Positions 7,209 to 13,455 of a stretch of DNA of 13,455 nucleotides are shown here, piece after piece. The translations under genes and the position numbers were made by a program. How positions within the stretch are numbered: position 1 is the first letter of the stretch; each line of letters begins with the position of its first letter. The DNA is from Pseudomonadota bacterium (GTDB lineage: Bacteria > Desulfobacterota > JADFVX01), in assembly GCA_015222555.1 (NCBI GenBank), contig JADFVM010000201.1, positions 1-13,455 on the forward strand, written 5' to 3'. The notes under the pieces were generated by a model. The model was not told the DNA's origin. It worked only from the letters and a program-made list of their open reading frames with translations, and made no database searches.

Positions 7209-8080
7209 GCGTCAAACTTCAAGAATGGGGAAAAGTTTTTTATTACGATGCCCAGCAGATTGAGCTGATTAATCAGGATCAGATAATTGTAGAAACTGAT
7301 GAGGGACTGGGTCTGGGCACTGTCAGGATGTTGCATGCTGAACAGGTTAACAATCAACAAAAGGATAGATTAAAAAAGGTCATCCGTAAAGCAAATGAAG
7401 AAGACCTGATGCAACAGGAAAGAAACAAGGAAAAGGAAAACACGGCCTTCACATACTGTCGGGAAAAGATTGCAAGACTTCATTTGAACATGAAGCTTGT
7501 CAATGTAGACTATCTATTCGACGGAAGCAAGGCCACCTTTTATTTTACTGCCGAAGAGAGAGTCGACTTCAGAGAACTCGTAAAGGATCTTGCAAGTTAT
7601 TTTCATACACGAATCGAACTGAGGCAAGTCGGAGTAAGAGACGAAGCAAGAATCAAGGGAGGGATAGGACCCTGTGGCAGGCGGCTATGCTGCTCAACAT
7701 GGATAGATAACTTCGAACCGGTAAGCGTGAAGATGGCTAAAGTCCAGAAGCTCTCATTAAACCCGGCAAACATATCGGGCATGTGCGGTCGACTCATGTG
7801 TTGCCTTGCCTATGAATATCAGAACTACGTTAGCGGTGAAATGAAAAGGGCAGCGGCAGCCAAGGCAAAGGAGAAAGAAGAAAAGAAGCTAGAAATCAAT
7901 GAACCGGTAGAGCCCTTAAAAAGGCCTGAGCCTAAGCCTGAAAGAAAAAAGGAAGGGCAAAAAAAAGGGACCAGAAAAGGTCAGCAAAGAGCAAAAGAAG
8001 GTTCCCCTAAAAAAGGGAGAAGGGACTGGAAAAGATACAAACAGAAAAAAGGTAAAAAAGAAGAGGGAAAAAAGGACTGA
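7193..8080 (+). CDS. ricT: PSP1 domain protein, RicT (YaaT) family
   Basis: In Bacillus subtilis, RicT (YaaT) with RicA and RicF binds iron-sulfur clusters and promotes RNase Y-dependent mRNA maturation; in other phyla the role is largely unstudied. The PSP1 core is about 1-215. Conserved blocks are GGIGPCGRRLCCSTW (156-170), the PVSVKMAKVQKLSLNP segment (176-191), and ISGMCGRLMCCLAYE (194-208). The cysteines C161, C166, C167, C198, C203 and C204 are likely cluster ligands, with C89 as a further candidate. Residues 218-295 are a very Lys/Glu-rich tail ending in repeated K-K-G-K-K, probably disordered and able to contact nucleic acid. The 295-residue length exceeds the Bacillus protein by about 20, mostly in that tail. 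No ricA or ricF is present here. The gene overlaps holB by 16 nt and metG by 1 nt, so it is made with replication and translation proteins. Confidence 0.9.
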   Translation: MSRIIGVKLQEWGKVFYYDAQQIELINQDQIIVETDEGLGLGTVRMLHAEQVNNQQKDRLKKVIRKANEEDLMQQERNKEKENTAFTYCREKIARLHLNMKLVNVDYLFDGSKATFYFTAEERVDFRELVKDLASYFHTRIELRQVGVRDEARIKGGIGPCGRRLCCSTWIDNFEPVSVKMAKVQKLSLNPANISGMCGRLMCCLAYEYQNYVSGEMKRAAAAKAKEKEEKKLEINEPVEPLKRPEPKPERKKEGQKKGTRKGQQRAKEGSPKKGRRDWKRYKQKKGKKEEGKKD

Positions 8081-10002
8081 TGAAAGAAAGTTTTTACATT
8101 ACCACACCAATATATTATGTCAATGATGTGCCGCACATCGGGCACGCCTACACAACAGTAGCTGCTGATGTAATGGCCAGATATAAAAGGCTTGCGGGAT
8201 ATAATGTTTTTTTCCTCACAGGCTCGGATGAACACGGGCAAAAAGTAGAAAAAGCGGCCCTGGAAAATGGGAAAACGCCGATTCAGCTTGCAGACAAAGT
8301 AGTGAAGCGCTTTATTGGCTTATGGAAAAAACTAAATATCTCCCATGACGATTTTATACGGACATCACAGGAGAGACACAAAAAAACAGCCCAAGCGCTT
8401 TTTAATATTGTCAGGGAGAAAGGCGACATCTATCTGGGTGAATATGAAGACTGGTACTGTACCCCCTGCGAAACCTTTCTAACGGAAAAGCAATTGGTTG
8501 ATAATCGTTGCCCTGACTGTAAGCGGGAAGTTGAATTACTGAAAGAAGAGAGTTATTTTTTCAGAATGTCTGCCTATGGAGACAGACTTTTAAAACATAT
8601 TGAAGAGAACCCCGACTTTATTCAGCCTGTTTCGCGTAGAAACGAGATCATATCCTTTGTAAAAGACGGCCTTCGAGACCTTAGCATAAGCAGGACAACA
8701 TTTAAATGGGGCATACCGGTTCCCGATAATGATGAGCATGTTATCTATGTATGGTTTGATGCTTTGACAAACTACCTGACCGCAGTTGGCGGCTTTAGCG
8801 ATGAAGAAAAATTTAGCACATTCTGGCCGGCTGACATTCATCTTATCGGTAAAGATATCTTGCGTTTTCATGCCGTTTATTGGCCTACCTTTCTCATGGC
8901 GGCAGGGCTTCCCTTGCCAAAGCAGGTTTTTGCCCATGGCTGGTGGACTGTAGAGGGTGAGAAGATGTCAAAATCTCTGGGTAATGTTGTAGATCCCTAT
9001 CAGGTTATTGATGAATACGGTGTCGATCAATTTCGCTATTTTCTGATGAGAGAGGTCACCTTCGGCCTTGATGGAGACTACTCCAAATCTGCCCTCATCG
9101 GCAGGATAAACAGCGACCTTGGAAATGACCTTGGAAATCTTCTCAACAGAAGCTTAACTATGACCGAAAAATATGCCAATGGAATTGTGCCGTCAGGCGG
9201 CCAGCCGATACAAGAAGATATGGAACTGGTTGAGATGGCTGAAAAGGCTGTAAATGAATTTAACGAATCGATGAACAAGCTTTCCTTTAACAGAGCCCTT
9301 GACCACTTGTGGGAACTCATTAGAGAAACAAATCGATATATTGATCACAGAGCGCCCTGGAAACTATCAAAGGAAGGCAATGCAGAGAGACTGAAATGCG
9401 TCGTATATACCTTTATAGAATCATTACGGCAAATATCCATCATGCTCTATCCCTTTATGCCTGCAACAGCAGAAAAAATGTGGGATCAACTGGGCATTAA
9501 AGAGCAGAAAGAGGCTCTCACACTATCGAGCCTTGAAAAATGGGGCGGCTTAAAATCAGGAACTGTCGTCAATAAAGGCGCCATCCTCTTTCCAAGAGTT
9601 GAGACAGAAAAAGAAGCGCCCACCCATCATACCGAACCTAAAGAGGAAAAGTCGAAAAAGACAAAAGATAGTGATCCCGCCGGGGGCATTTCCTTTGATG
9701 ATTTTATGAAAGTTGAGTTGCATGTGGGCGTAATCAAGGAGGCAGAAAAAGTGCCGAAGTCTGACAAGCTTCTAAAGCTGAAAGTTGATATAGGCAGGGA
9801 AAGAAGACAGATTGTGGCAGGAATCGGCAAAAGTTATGAACCAGAAACCTTAATAGGTAAACAGGTCGCGGTGGTAACGAATCTTAAACCGGCACAACTG
9901 ATGGGCATAGAATCACAGGGAATGGTTCTGGCAGCAGGCGAGGATGAACTTAAACTTGTCACCTTTGAAGGAGATATGAAAGCGGGGACAAGAATCAGGT
10001 AA
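8080..10002 (+). CDS. metG: Methionyl-tRNA synthetase with C-terminal tRNA-binding domain
   Basis: Charges tRNA-Met with methionine for initiation and elongation. The 640-residue class I synthetase has the HIGH motif at 19-22 within VPHIGHAYT and KMSKS at 295-299. A zinc knuckle in the connective domain uses C127, C130, C144 and C147 (CxxC...CxxC). Anticodon-binding helices follow, including NRYIDHRAPW (418-427). A charged linker of about 508-536 leads to an OB-fold tRNA-binding domain of the Trbp111/EMAP II type (538-640), which usually makes such enzymes dimeric. The ATG overlaps the ricT stop by one base (TGATG), and A-rich purine sequence precedes it. It is the last gene of the tmk operon, with no strong terminator hairpin after it. 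Confidence 0.97.
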   Translation: MKESFYITTPIYYVNDVPHIGHAYTTVAADVMARYKRLAGYNVFFLTGSDEHGQKVEKAALENGKTPIQLADKVVKRFIGLWKKLNISHDDFIRTSQERHKKTAQALFNIVREKGDIYLGEYEDWYCTPCETFLTEKQLVDNRCPDCKREVELLKEESYFFRMSAYGDRLLKHIEENPDFIQPVSRRNEIISFVKDGLRDLSISRTTFKWGIPVPDNDEHVIYVWFDALTNYLTAVGGFSDEEKFSTFWPADIHLIGKDILRFHAVYWPTFLMAAGLPLPKQVFAHGWWTVEGEKMSKSLGNVVDPYQVIDEYGVDQFRYFLMREVTFGLDGDYSKSALIGRINSDLGNDLGNLLNRSLTMTEKYANGIVPSGGQPIQEDMELVEMAEKAVNEFNESMNKLSFNRALDHLWELIRETNRYIDHRAPWKLSKEGNAERLKCVVYTFIESLRQISIMLYPFMPATAEKMWDQLGIKEQKEALTLSSLEKWGGLKSGTVVNKGAILFPRVETEKEAPTHHTEPKEEKSKKTKDSDPAGGISFDDFMKVELHVGVIKEAEKVPKSDKLLKLKVDIGRERRQIVAGIGKSYEPETLIGKQVAVVTNLKPAQLMGIESQGMVLAAGEDELKLVTFEGDMKAGTRIR

Positions 10003-10125
10003 CAACATGAACCGAATTTATTTTCTTATTATTAACCCTCAATGATTTACAGTCATTCATTCGTCACGGCTTTACTACATTCTGATGTCATTACAAATTC
10101 ACTATTATAAGAGGACTTACACAAC

Positions 10126-10158
10126 TTATCCACAGCAGTATCAATCAATTGTGGATAA
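10126..10158. promoter_or_regulatory. First convergent pair of DnaA boxes
   Basis: TTATCCACA on the plus strand at 10126-10134 and TGTGGATAA, its exact reverse complement, at 10150-10158. Both match the highest-affinity form of the E. coli consensus TTATNCACA. Their centres are 24 bp apart. Confidence 0.7.
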
Positions 10159-10344
10159 AATGAAGCTAAGTCATATAAATATTCGCAAGGTACCTTCATT
10201 TTGTCAGCCAACTTCATGCGACGCGTTAACGTACTGATATTACAATATTTTTTAGCGTCCCATCATTGCCTGTTTTTCAAGCAATATGACATAAGACCCT
10301 TTAACAGCCCCCACAACAGCAGTTCAGGCTATAATTTCAACAGT

Positions 10345-10367
10345 TTATCCACAGTTTTTGTGGACAA
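10345..10367. promoter_or_regulatory. Second convergent pair of DnaA boxes
   Basis: TTATCCACA on the plus strand at 10345-10353 and TGTGGACAA at 10359-10367, which is TTGTCCACA on the minus strand with one mismatch to the first box. The centres are 14 bp apart. The pair also forms a 9-of-10 inverted repeat and lies 44 nt before the TatD fusion start, just downstream of a possible -10 (10330-10335). Confidence 0.65.
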
Positions 10368-10411
10368 ACATATAAGTAGCGAATAAATAGAGAGTTTTTG
10401 TAGTAACAATT

Positions 10412-11794
10412 ATGACAGAGAGTTATTTTATAGATAGCCATGCACATCTGGACTTTCCATCCTTTAATGATGACTTTCCAGAAGTCATTAACAGGGCTCA
10501 GGCAGCCCGCGTAAAAAAAATAATTTGTGCGGCAACTTCTGTGGAAGGAAGCCGTACGTCTATTGAAATTGCCGGGAAATACCCCTTTATCTATGCCACA
10601 GCAGGAATACATCCTCATGAAGCATCAGAAGTTACAAAGAACTCTTATGAGGAGATCACGCATCTACTTTCCCATAACAAGGTCGTTGCCATCGGCGAAG
10701 TAGGCCTGGATTATCATTACGAACATTCCCCCAAAGAAATACAACAAGCAGTATTCAAGCGTTTTATCCGCATGGCCAGGGAAGCAGGTTTGCCACTCGT
10801 CGTTCATACTCGTGATGCAGAGAAAGATACTCTGGACATTCTGAAACAGGAAAGGGCTTCGGAAACAGGCGGTGTTATCCATTGTTTTTCTGGGACGATG
10901 GATTTGGCAAAGCAGTGTCTAAAGATGGGTTTTTATCTTTCCATTCCCGGCATCGTAACATTTAACAAAGCGTCCAATCTCCATGAAGTGGTAAAAGAGG
11001 TCCCCATTGAGCGTATGCTCATAGAAACAGACTCGCCCTATCTGGCGCCCGTACCACATCGGGGGAAAAGAAATGAACCGGCCTATGTGCGCCATGTTGC
11101 AGAAAAAATTGCAGAGATTAAAGGACTATCTCTAGACGATGTTGCAAGAATTACAAGCCGCAATTGTGAACAACTATTTAATATTGCAGATAGGGTTGAA
11201 GTGGCCGAAGTGGCTTATAAAATTCGTAACTCCCTCTATCTGAATATCACGAACCGCTGTACAAACAGCTGTCCTTTCTGTCCCAAATTTAAGGACTATA
11301 TGGTGAAAGGCCATTACCTTGAACTGAATGGTGAACCCGGCCCTGAAGAAATTATTAGAGCCATTGGTGATCCATCGACCTATGAAGAGGTCATATTCTG
11401 TGGTTTCGGAGAACCTCTTCTCAGGCTGGATGTGCTGATAGAAGTGTCGAGGTGGCTAAAAGAAAAAGGTTCAAAGGTTAGAATAAACACGGATGGACTG
11501 GCAAATTCAGTTCATAAACGAAACATATTACCGGAACTGGAAGGAATCGTTGACAGCATCTCTGTTAGTTTAAATGCAGATAATTCAGAGCTGTACGATA
11601 AACTCTGCCGCCCTCCCTTTGAAGGGGCCTATAATGCCCTCAAGCAATTTATCCTTGAGGCAAAGAAGTATATTCCTGAGGTAACAGCAAGCGTGGTAGG
11701 ACTGCCAAATGTCAATACTGAAAAATGCCGGAAAATTGCAGAACAGGAACTTGGGGTAAAGTTCAGGTTAAGACCTTACAATGAGGTCGGGTAA
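10412..11794 (+). CDS. TatD-family metal-dependent hydrolase fused to a radical SAM domain
   Basis: A two-domain protein of 460 residues. Residues 1-258 are a complete TatD-type TIM barrel. Metal ligands are visible as H10 and H12 (SHAHLD), E96 (GEVGLDY), H132 (VVHTRD), H157 (IHCFSG) and D207 (ETDSPY). TatD proteins are 3'-5' DNA exonucleases or DNases linked to repair, and some act in D-aminoacyl-tRNA or RNA turnover. Residues about 270-460 are a compact radical SAM domain with C283, C287 and C290 in CxxxCxxC form for a 4Fe-4S cluster, and GFGEP (331-335) for SAM. This matches the known TatD-associated radical SAM family, whose substrate is unknown and which occurs fused or as a neighbour. 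The radical SAM part, about 190 residues, is short and may be a partial barrel. No good ribosome binding site precedes the ATG. The upstream gap holds DnaA boxes. The fusion reads through without any frameshift sign. Confidence 0.92.
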   Translation: MTESYFIDSHAHLDFPSFNDDFPEVINRAQAARVKKIICAATSVEGSRTSIEIAGKYPFIYATAGIHPHEASEVTKNSYEEITHLLSHNKVVAIGEVGLDYHYEHSPKEIQQAVFKRFIRMAREAGLPLVVHTRDAEKDTLDILKQERASETGGVIHCFSGTMDLAKQCLKMGFYLSIPGIVTFNKASNLHEVVKEVPIERMLIETDSPYLAPVPHRGKRNEPAYVRHVAEKIAEIKGLSLDDVARITSRNCEQLFNIADRVEVAEVAYKIRNSLYLNITNRCTNSCPFCPKFKDYMVKGHYLELNGEPGPEEIIRAIGDPSTYEEVIFCGFGEPLLRLDVLIEVSRWLKEKGSKVRINTDGLANSVHKRNILPELEGIVDSISVSLNADNSELYDKLCRPPFEGAYNALKQFILEAKKYIPEVTASVVGLPNVNTEKCRKIAEQELGVKFRLRPYNEVG

Positions 11795-11832
11795 CTCCTT
11801 TTATTTTCTCACATGACAGGATAGAAGTGAGA

Positions 11833-11847
11833 TGACAGTCCCTGTCA
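11833..11847. repeat. Short inverted repeat between convergent genes
   Basis: TGACAG (11833-11838) and CTGTCA (11842-11847) around a 3-nt loop, in the 56-nt gap between the TatD fusion and the regulator remnant. It could help terminate converging transcripts, but the T-run (11798-11807) lies before it rather than after. Confidence 0.25.
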
Positions 11848-11850
11848 AAG

Positions 11851-12222
11851 TCAGGTCTCTATTAAACGGTGTTTAATAGCATGACTGATGAGCTCCACAT
11901 TTTTTTTCATCTTCATTTTTTCAAGAATTCTCGACCTGTAGGTACTGACAGTATTGACACTGAGGATTAATTCGTCTGCAATTTCCGTTACAGATTTTCC
12001 GGGACCCAGCATATTCATCACCTGAAATTCACGACTTGAAAGCTTCTCATGAGGAATCATCTCCCCGCCACTTTCCAGATAATCAGCCATCCTCTGGGCC
12101 AGTGAAGAGCTGACATATTTCTCACCTGCTGATACTCGCCTGATCGCCCTTATCAACTCTTTAGGCGCACTTTTTTTCACCAGATAACCCGAGGCGCCGG
12201 ACTTTAAGGCGGATATAGCATA
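11851..12222 (-). pseudogene. 5'-truncated NarL/FixJ-type response regulator
   Basis: The open frame encodes only the end of a receiver domain and a LuxR-type DNA-binding domain. Reading from 12222 it begins YAISALKSGASGYLVKKSAP, the alpha-4 to beta-5/alpha-5 part of REC including the conserved lysine. It then has LSSREFQVMNMLGPGKSVTEIADEL and SVNTVSTYRSRILEKMKMKK of the HTH. The phosphoacceptor aspartate and roughly the first 90 residues are missing. Immediately upstream in the same frame are TAA (12223-12225), then codons for H-P, then TAG (12232-12234). H-P is what many relatives carry just before the Y-A, so the gene seems to have decayed in place with small deletions. A GTG at 12180 could start a 109-residue HTH protein, but no ribosome binding site supports it. 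It lies 43 nt beyond the nfi stop, same strand. Confidence 0.75.
11859..11879. repeat. Perfect 9-bp inverted repeat at the pseudogene 3' end
   Basis: CTATTAAAC (11859-11867) and GTTTAATAG (11871-11879) flank GGT. It overlaps the final codons of the minus-strand regulator remnant. It is AT-rich with no adjacent T-tract, so any terminator role is weak. Confidence 0.35.
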
Positions 12223-12265
12223 TTATGGATGCTACCCGCTGCAAATCATGGCATGTTGTCAGCAG

Positions 12266-12967
12266 CTACCTATGAGAATTCAGCCTAACCCTGTTGACTA
12301 AAAGATGCGCCTGCCTTGTCGGTTCCGGCAGTCGGTATTTACTGGCACATTGAAGAATAACGTCGATGCTTGACTTTATATCAATCAAATGGCCAGGCGA
12401 TACAAAGACAGGCTTTACGTCATTCTTTGTTCTCACAACGCCGCCCACGTCGGTGCCTTTTAAGGTAAGTGGCGACCAATCCCCCTTTTCCCTGCCAGGC
12501 TCGGTAAATTCACCGCACAACCTTGTTTTGGCACATCCGATGGAGGGGATACCGAGGATCAATCCCATGTGCGAGGCGATCCCCAGTCCCCTCGGATGAG
12601 CGATCCCCTGTCCATCAAAAACAATAAGGTCAGGTTTTGTCTTGAGCTTTTTAAAGGCCTCAAGAACAACGGGACCTTCTCTAAAGGAGAGGAGACCCGG
12701 AATATAGGGGAAGGAGACACTTGCCGAGAAAAATACTTCTTCCACTATTTCAAGGTCAGGGAATGTCAGCAAAACAATGCCTGAAAAAAAAATGCGGGAG
12801 TTTTTGTCATAAGAAACATCGGCGCCGGCAATAATGGCAGGCGCCTTGGGCAGAGAAGAGAGAATAAGGTTTTTTTGCAGTTGCCGCTGAATAGAAACAG
12901 CCTCTTTAAAAGAAAGATCCCAACTGTGGAGTTTAGTCACATTCATTACATTCACGATTGTAATCAT
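12266..12967 (-). CDS. nfi: Endonuclease V (deoxyinosine 3' endonuclease)
   Basis: Cuts DNA at the second phosphodiester bond 3' of deoxyinosine, starting repair of deaminated adenine. The 233-residue protein keeps the full active site, matched here to the Thermotoga maritima enzyme: D50 in AGADVSYD (D43), Y88 and E97 in the FPYIPGLLSFRE block (Y80, E89), D118 and H124 in DGQGIAHPRGLG (D110, H116), K147 in GCAKTRL (K139), and H221 in PEPTRQAH (H214). Length is close to the family's 220-225. The start at 12967 is preferred because a CCGGA stretch lies a few bases upstream on that strand; an internal ATG seven codons later has no such site. The gene is monocistronic apart from the regulator remnant downstream, and it faces the TatD fusion, another presumed nucleic-acid repair gene. 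Confidence 0.95.
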   Translation of the reverse strand: MITIVNVMNVTKLHSWDLSFKEAVSIQRQLQKNLILSSLPKAPAIIAGADVSYDKNSRIFFSGIVLLTFPDLEIVEEVFFSASVSFPYIPGLLSFREGPVVLEAFKKLKTKPDLIVFDGQGIAHPRGLGIASHMGLILGIPSIGCAKTRLCGEFTEPGREKGDWSPLTLKGTDVGGVVRTKNDVKPVFVSPGHLIDIKSSIDVILQCASKYRLPEPTRQAHLLVNRVRLNSHR

Positions 12968-13380
12968 TTAATTTTTCCGGTGCAAGTTTTTTGATCAAAA
13001 GAGGTCTTCCTAAAAAAGAATATAAGAGACGAATATGAAAGAATGGCCAACCTTAAATTTTTTATCTATTTTTTAAACAAAACATGTTGGAATATAATTT
13101 TATATTTTCCATCCATTAATGAGCTTGAAGAGATCTCTAGGCGTATAAAGGAAAGGCTTAATGATAGCTTGTCGTTGATAACAGAAACTATTTATTAGAA
13201 ATTCCCTGTTACAAAGAATAAGACACTGTGTACCCAACTTATTTCAAAGTTAGGACTTGTTAACAATCTACCGGATCAAGATCGTACTTCGTCTTTCCTA
13301 ATTCAAGTCTTTATTATCAAAAATTACCTTCATTTTTTGAATCTTTTCAGAGACTTACTTATCTTATATTTCATCAATCA
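12968..13380. other. AT-rich region upstream of nfi
   Basis: About 410 nt of very AT-rich sequence. It must contain the nfi promoter on the minus strand near its left end. Apart from a doubtful 51-codon ORF at 13043-13198, nothing was recognised: no tRNA, terminator or known repeat. Confidence 0.4.
13043..13198 (+). CDS. Doubtful small ORF, 51 residues
   Basis: Opens at ATG 13043 and ends at TAG 13196-13198. The first half is hydrophobic and aromatic (F-F-I-Y-F ... I-I-L-Y-F). The second half is charged and helical-looking, NELEEISRRIKERLND. No family is recognised. The only purine-rich sequence ahead of it is weak. In DNA this AT-rich a chance frame of 52 codons is uncommon but possible. 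It could be a small membrane-anchored protein or a remnant of a lost gene. Confidence 0.22.
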   Translation: MANLKFFIYFLNKTCWNIILYFPSINELEEISRRIKERLNDSLSLITETIY

Positions 13381-13400
13381 CCCCGCCGCAAGCAGCGGGG
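13381..13400. repeat. REP-like hairpin, right copy 1
   Basis: CCCCGC and GCGGGG arms with one C-A mismatch, then a 2-bp GC/GC extension around an AA loop, followed by TATGAG. It shares the CGCnGC(aa)GCnGCG core with the hairpin 31 nt further right and the CCCC...GGGGTAT form with the left-edge hairpin. Confidence 0.6.
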
Positions 13401-13431
13401 TATGAGCGCGGAGACAACCTTCTTAATATAT

Positions 13432-13448
13432 CGCGGCAAGCCGCGGGG
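13432..13448. repeat. REP-like hairpin, right copy 2
   Basis: CGCGGC and GCCGCG around an AA loop, followed by GGG on one side only; it continues to within a few bases of the window edge. Read on the minus strand it gives TGCATTCCCCGCGGC..., close to the left-edge element's TGCCATTCATCCCC. The pair with 13381-13400 may form a composite REP unit that extends past the window. Confidence 0.55.
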
Positions 13449-13455
13449 AATGCAC

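Larger units (their letters stand above)
10003..10411. other. Intergenic region with DnaA-box cluster
   Basis: A 409-nt gap between metG and the TatD fusion gene. It contains three exact TTATCCACA boxes and one with a single mismatch. Nearly pure AT runs occur at 10015-10034 and again after 10368. A perfect TATAAT at 10330-10335 could be the -10 of the downstream gene, although no good -35 precedes it. A 61-codon open frame at 10201-10386 looks like chance. Three exact copies of a 9-mer within 233 bp is far above random expectation, about one per 131 kb counting both strands with equal bases. The region could be an origin, a DnaA-titrating site or a DnaA-controlled promoter. Confidence 0.6.

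Noticed and set aside
10201..10386. 61-codon open frame in the metG-tatD gap
   Set aside because: Non-ATG start, no ribosome binding site, and it runs across the second DnaA-box pair; best explained as non-coding regulatory DNA.
12366..12784. Two plus-strand open frames antisense to nfi
   Set aside because: They oppose the conserved endonuclease V active-site coding region and have no domain content.

Overview
The window looks like chromosome from a low-to-mid GC, Gram-negative, probably anaerobic bacterium of the deltaproteobacterial type (Desulfobacterota or a relative). The reasons are a formate-tetrahydrofolate ligase gene, a tmk-holB-ricT-metG operon, a TatD protein fused to a radical SAM domain, a NarL-type regulator fragment of a kind common in that group, and REP-like GC-rich hairpins with CGCnGC(aa/tt)GCnGCG cores. 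No taxonomic search was possible, so the assignment is an inference from gene content. Apart from two minus-strand genes near the right end, everything is on the plus strand.

Layout. Positions 1-277 hold a REP-like hairpin and the fhs leader with a 9-bp inverted repeat. fhs (278-2065) supplies 10-formyl-THF for one-carbon metabolism. A VanZ-like membrane protein with a predicted C-terminal beta-sandwich follows (2133-3062). A stand-alone regulatory pair comes next: a REC-AraC response regulator (3296-4126) and an RpoS-like sigma-70 factor (4253-5161). Between them lies a 21-bp-period direct repeat that abuts a plausible promoter. After a 383-nt gap come tmk, holB, ricT and metG (5545-10002), all overlapping by 1-16 nt and so almost certainly one operon for dTTP synthesis, clamp loading, RNA maturation and translation.

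The 409-nt gap from 10003 to 10411 holds three exact TTATCCACA DnaA boxes and one single-mismatch box, arranged as two convergent pairs beside AT-rich sequence. It is a candidate origin-like or DnaA-responsive locus. It leads into the TatD-radical SAM fusion gene (10412-11794). Converging on this from the right are a 5'-truncated response-regulator pseudogene (11851-12222) and an intact endonuclease V gene (12266-12967). The last ~490 nt are AT-rich, with one doubtful 51-codon ORF and two more REP-like hairpins at the window edge.

The most notable points are the DnaA-box cluster, the AraC-style direct repeats between the REC-AraC regulator and the sigma-factor gene, and the TatD-radical SAM fusion of unknown function. 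No phage, CRISPR array, tRNA, rRNA or intact transposase was seen.
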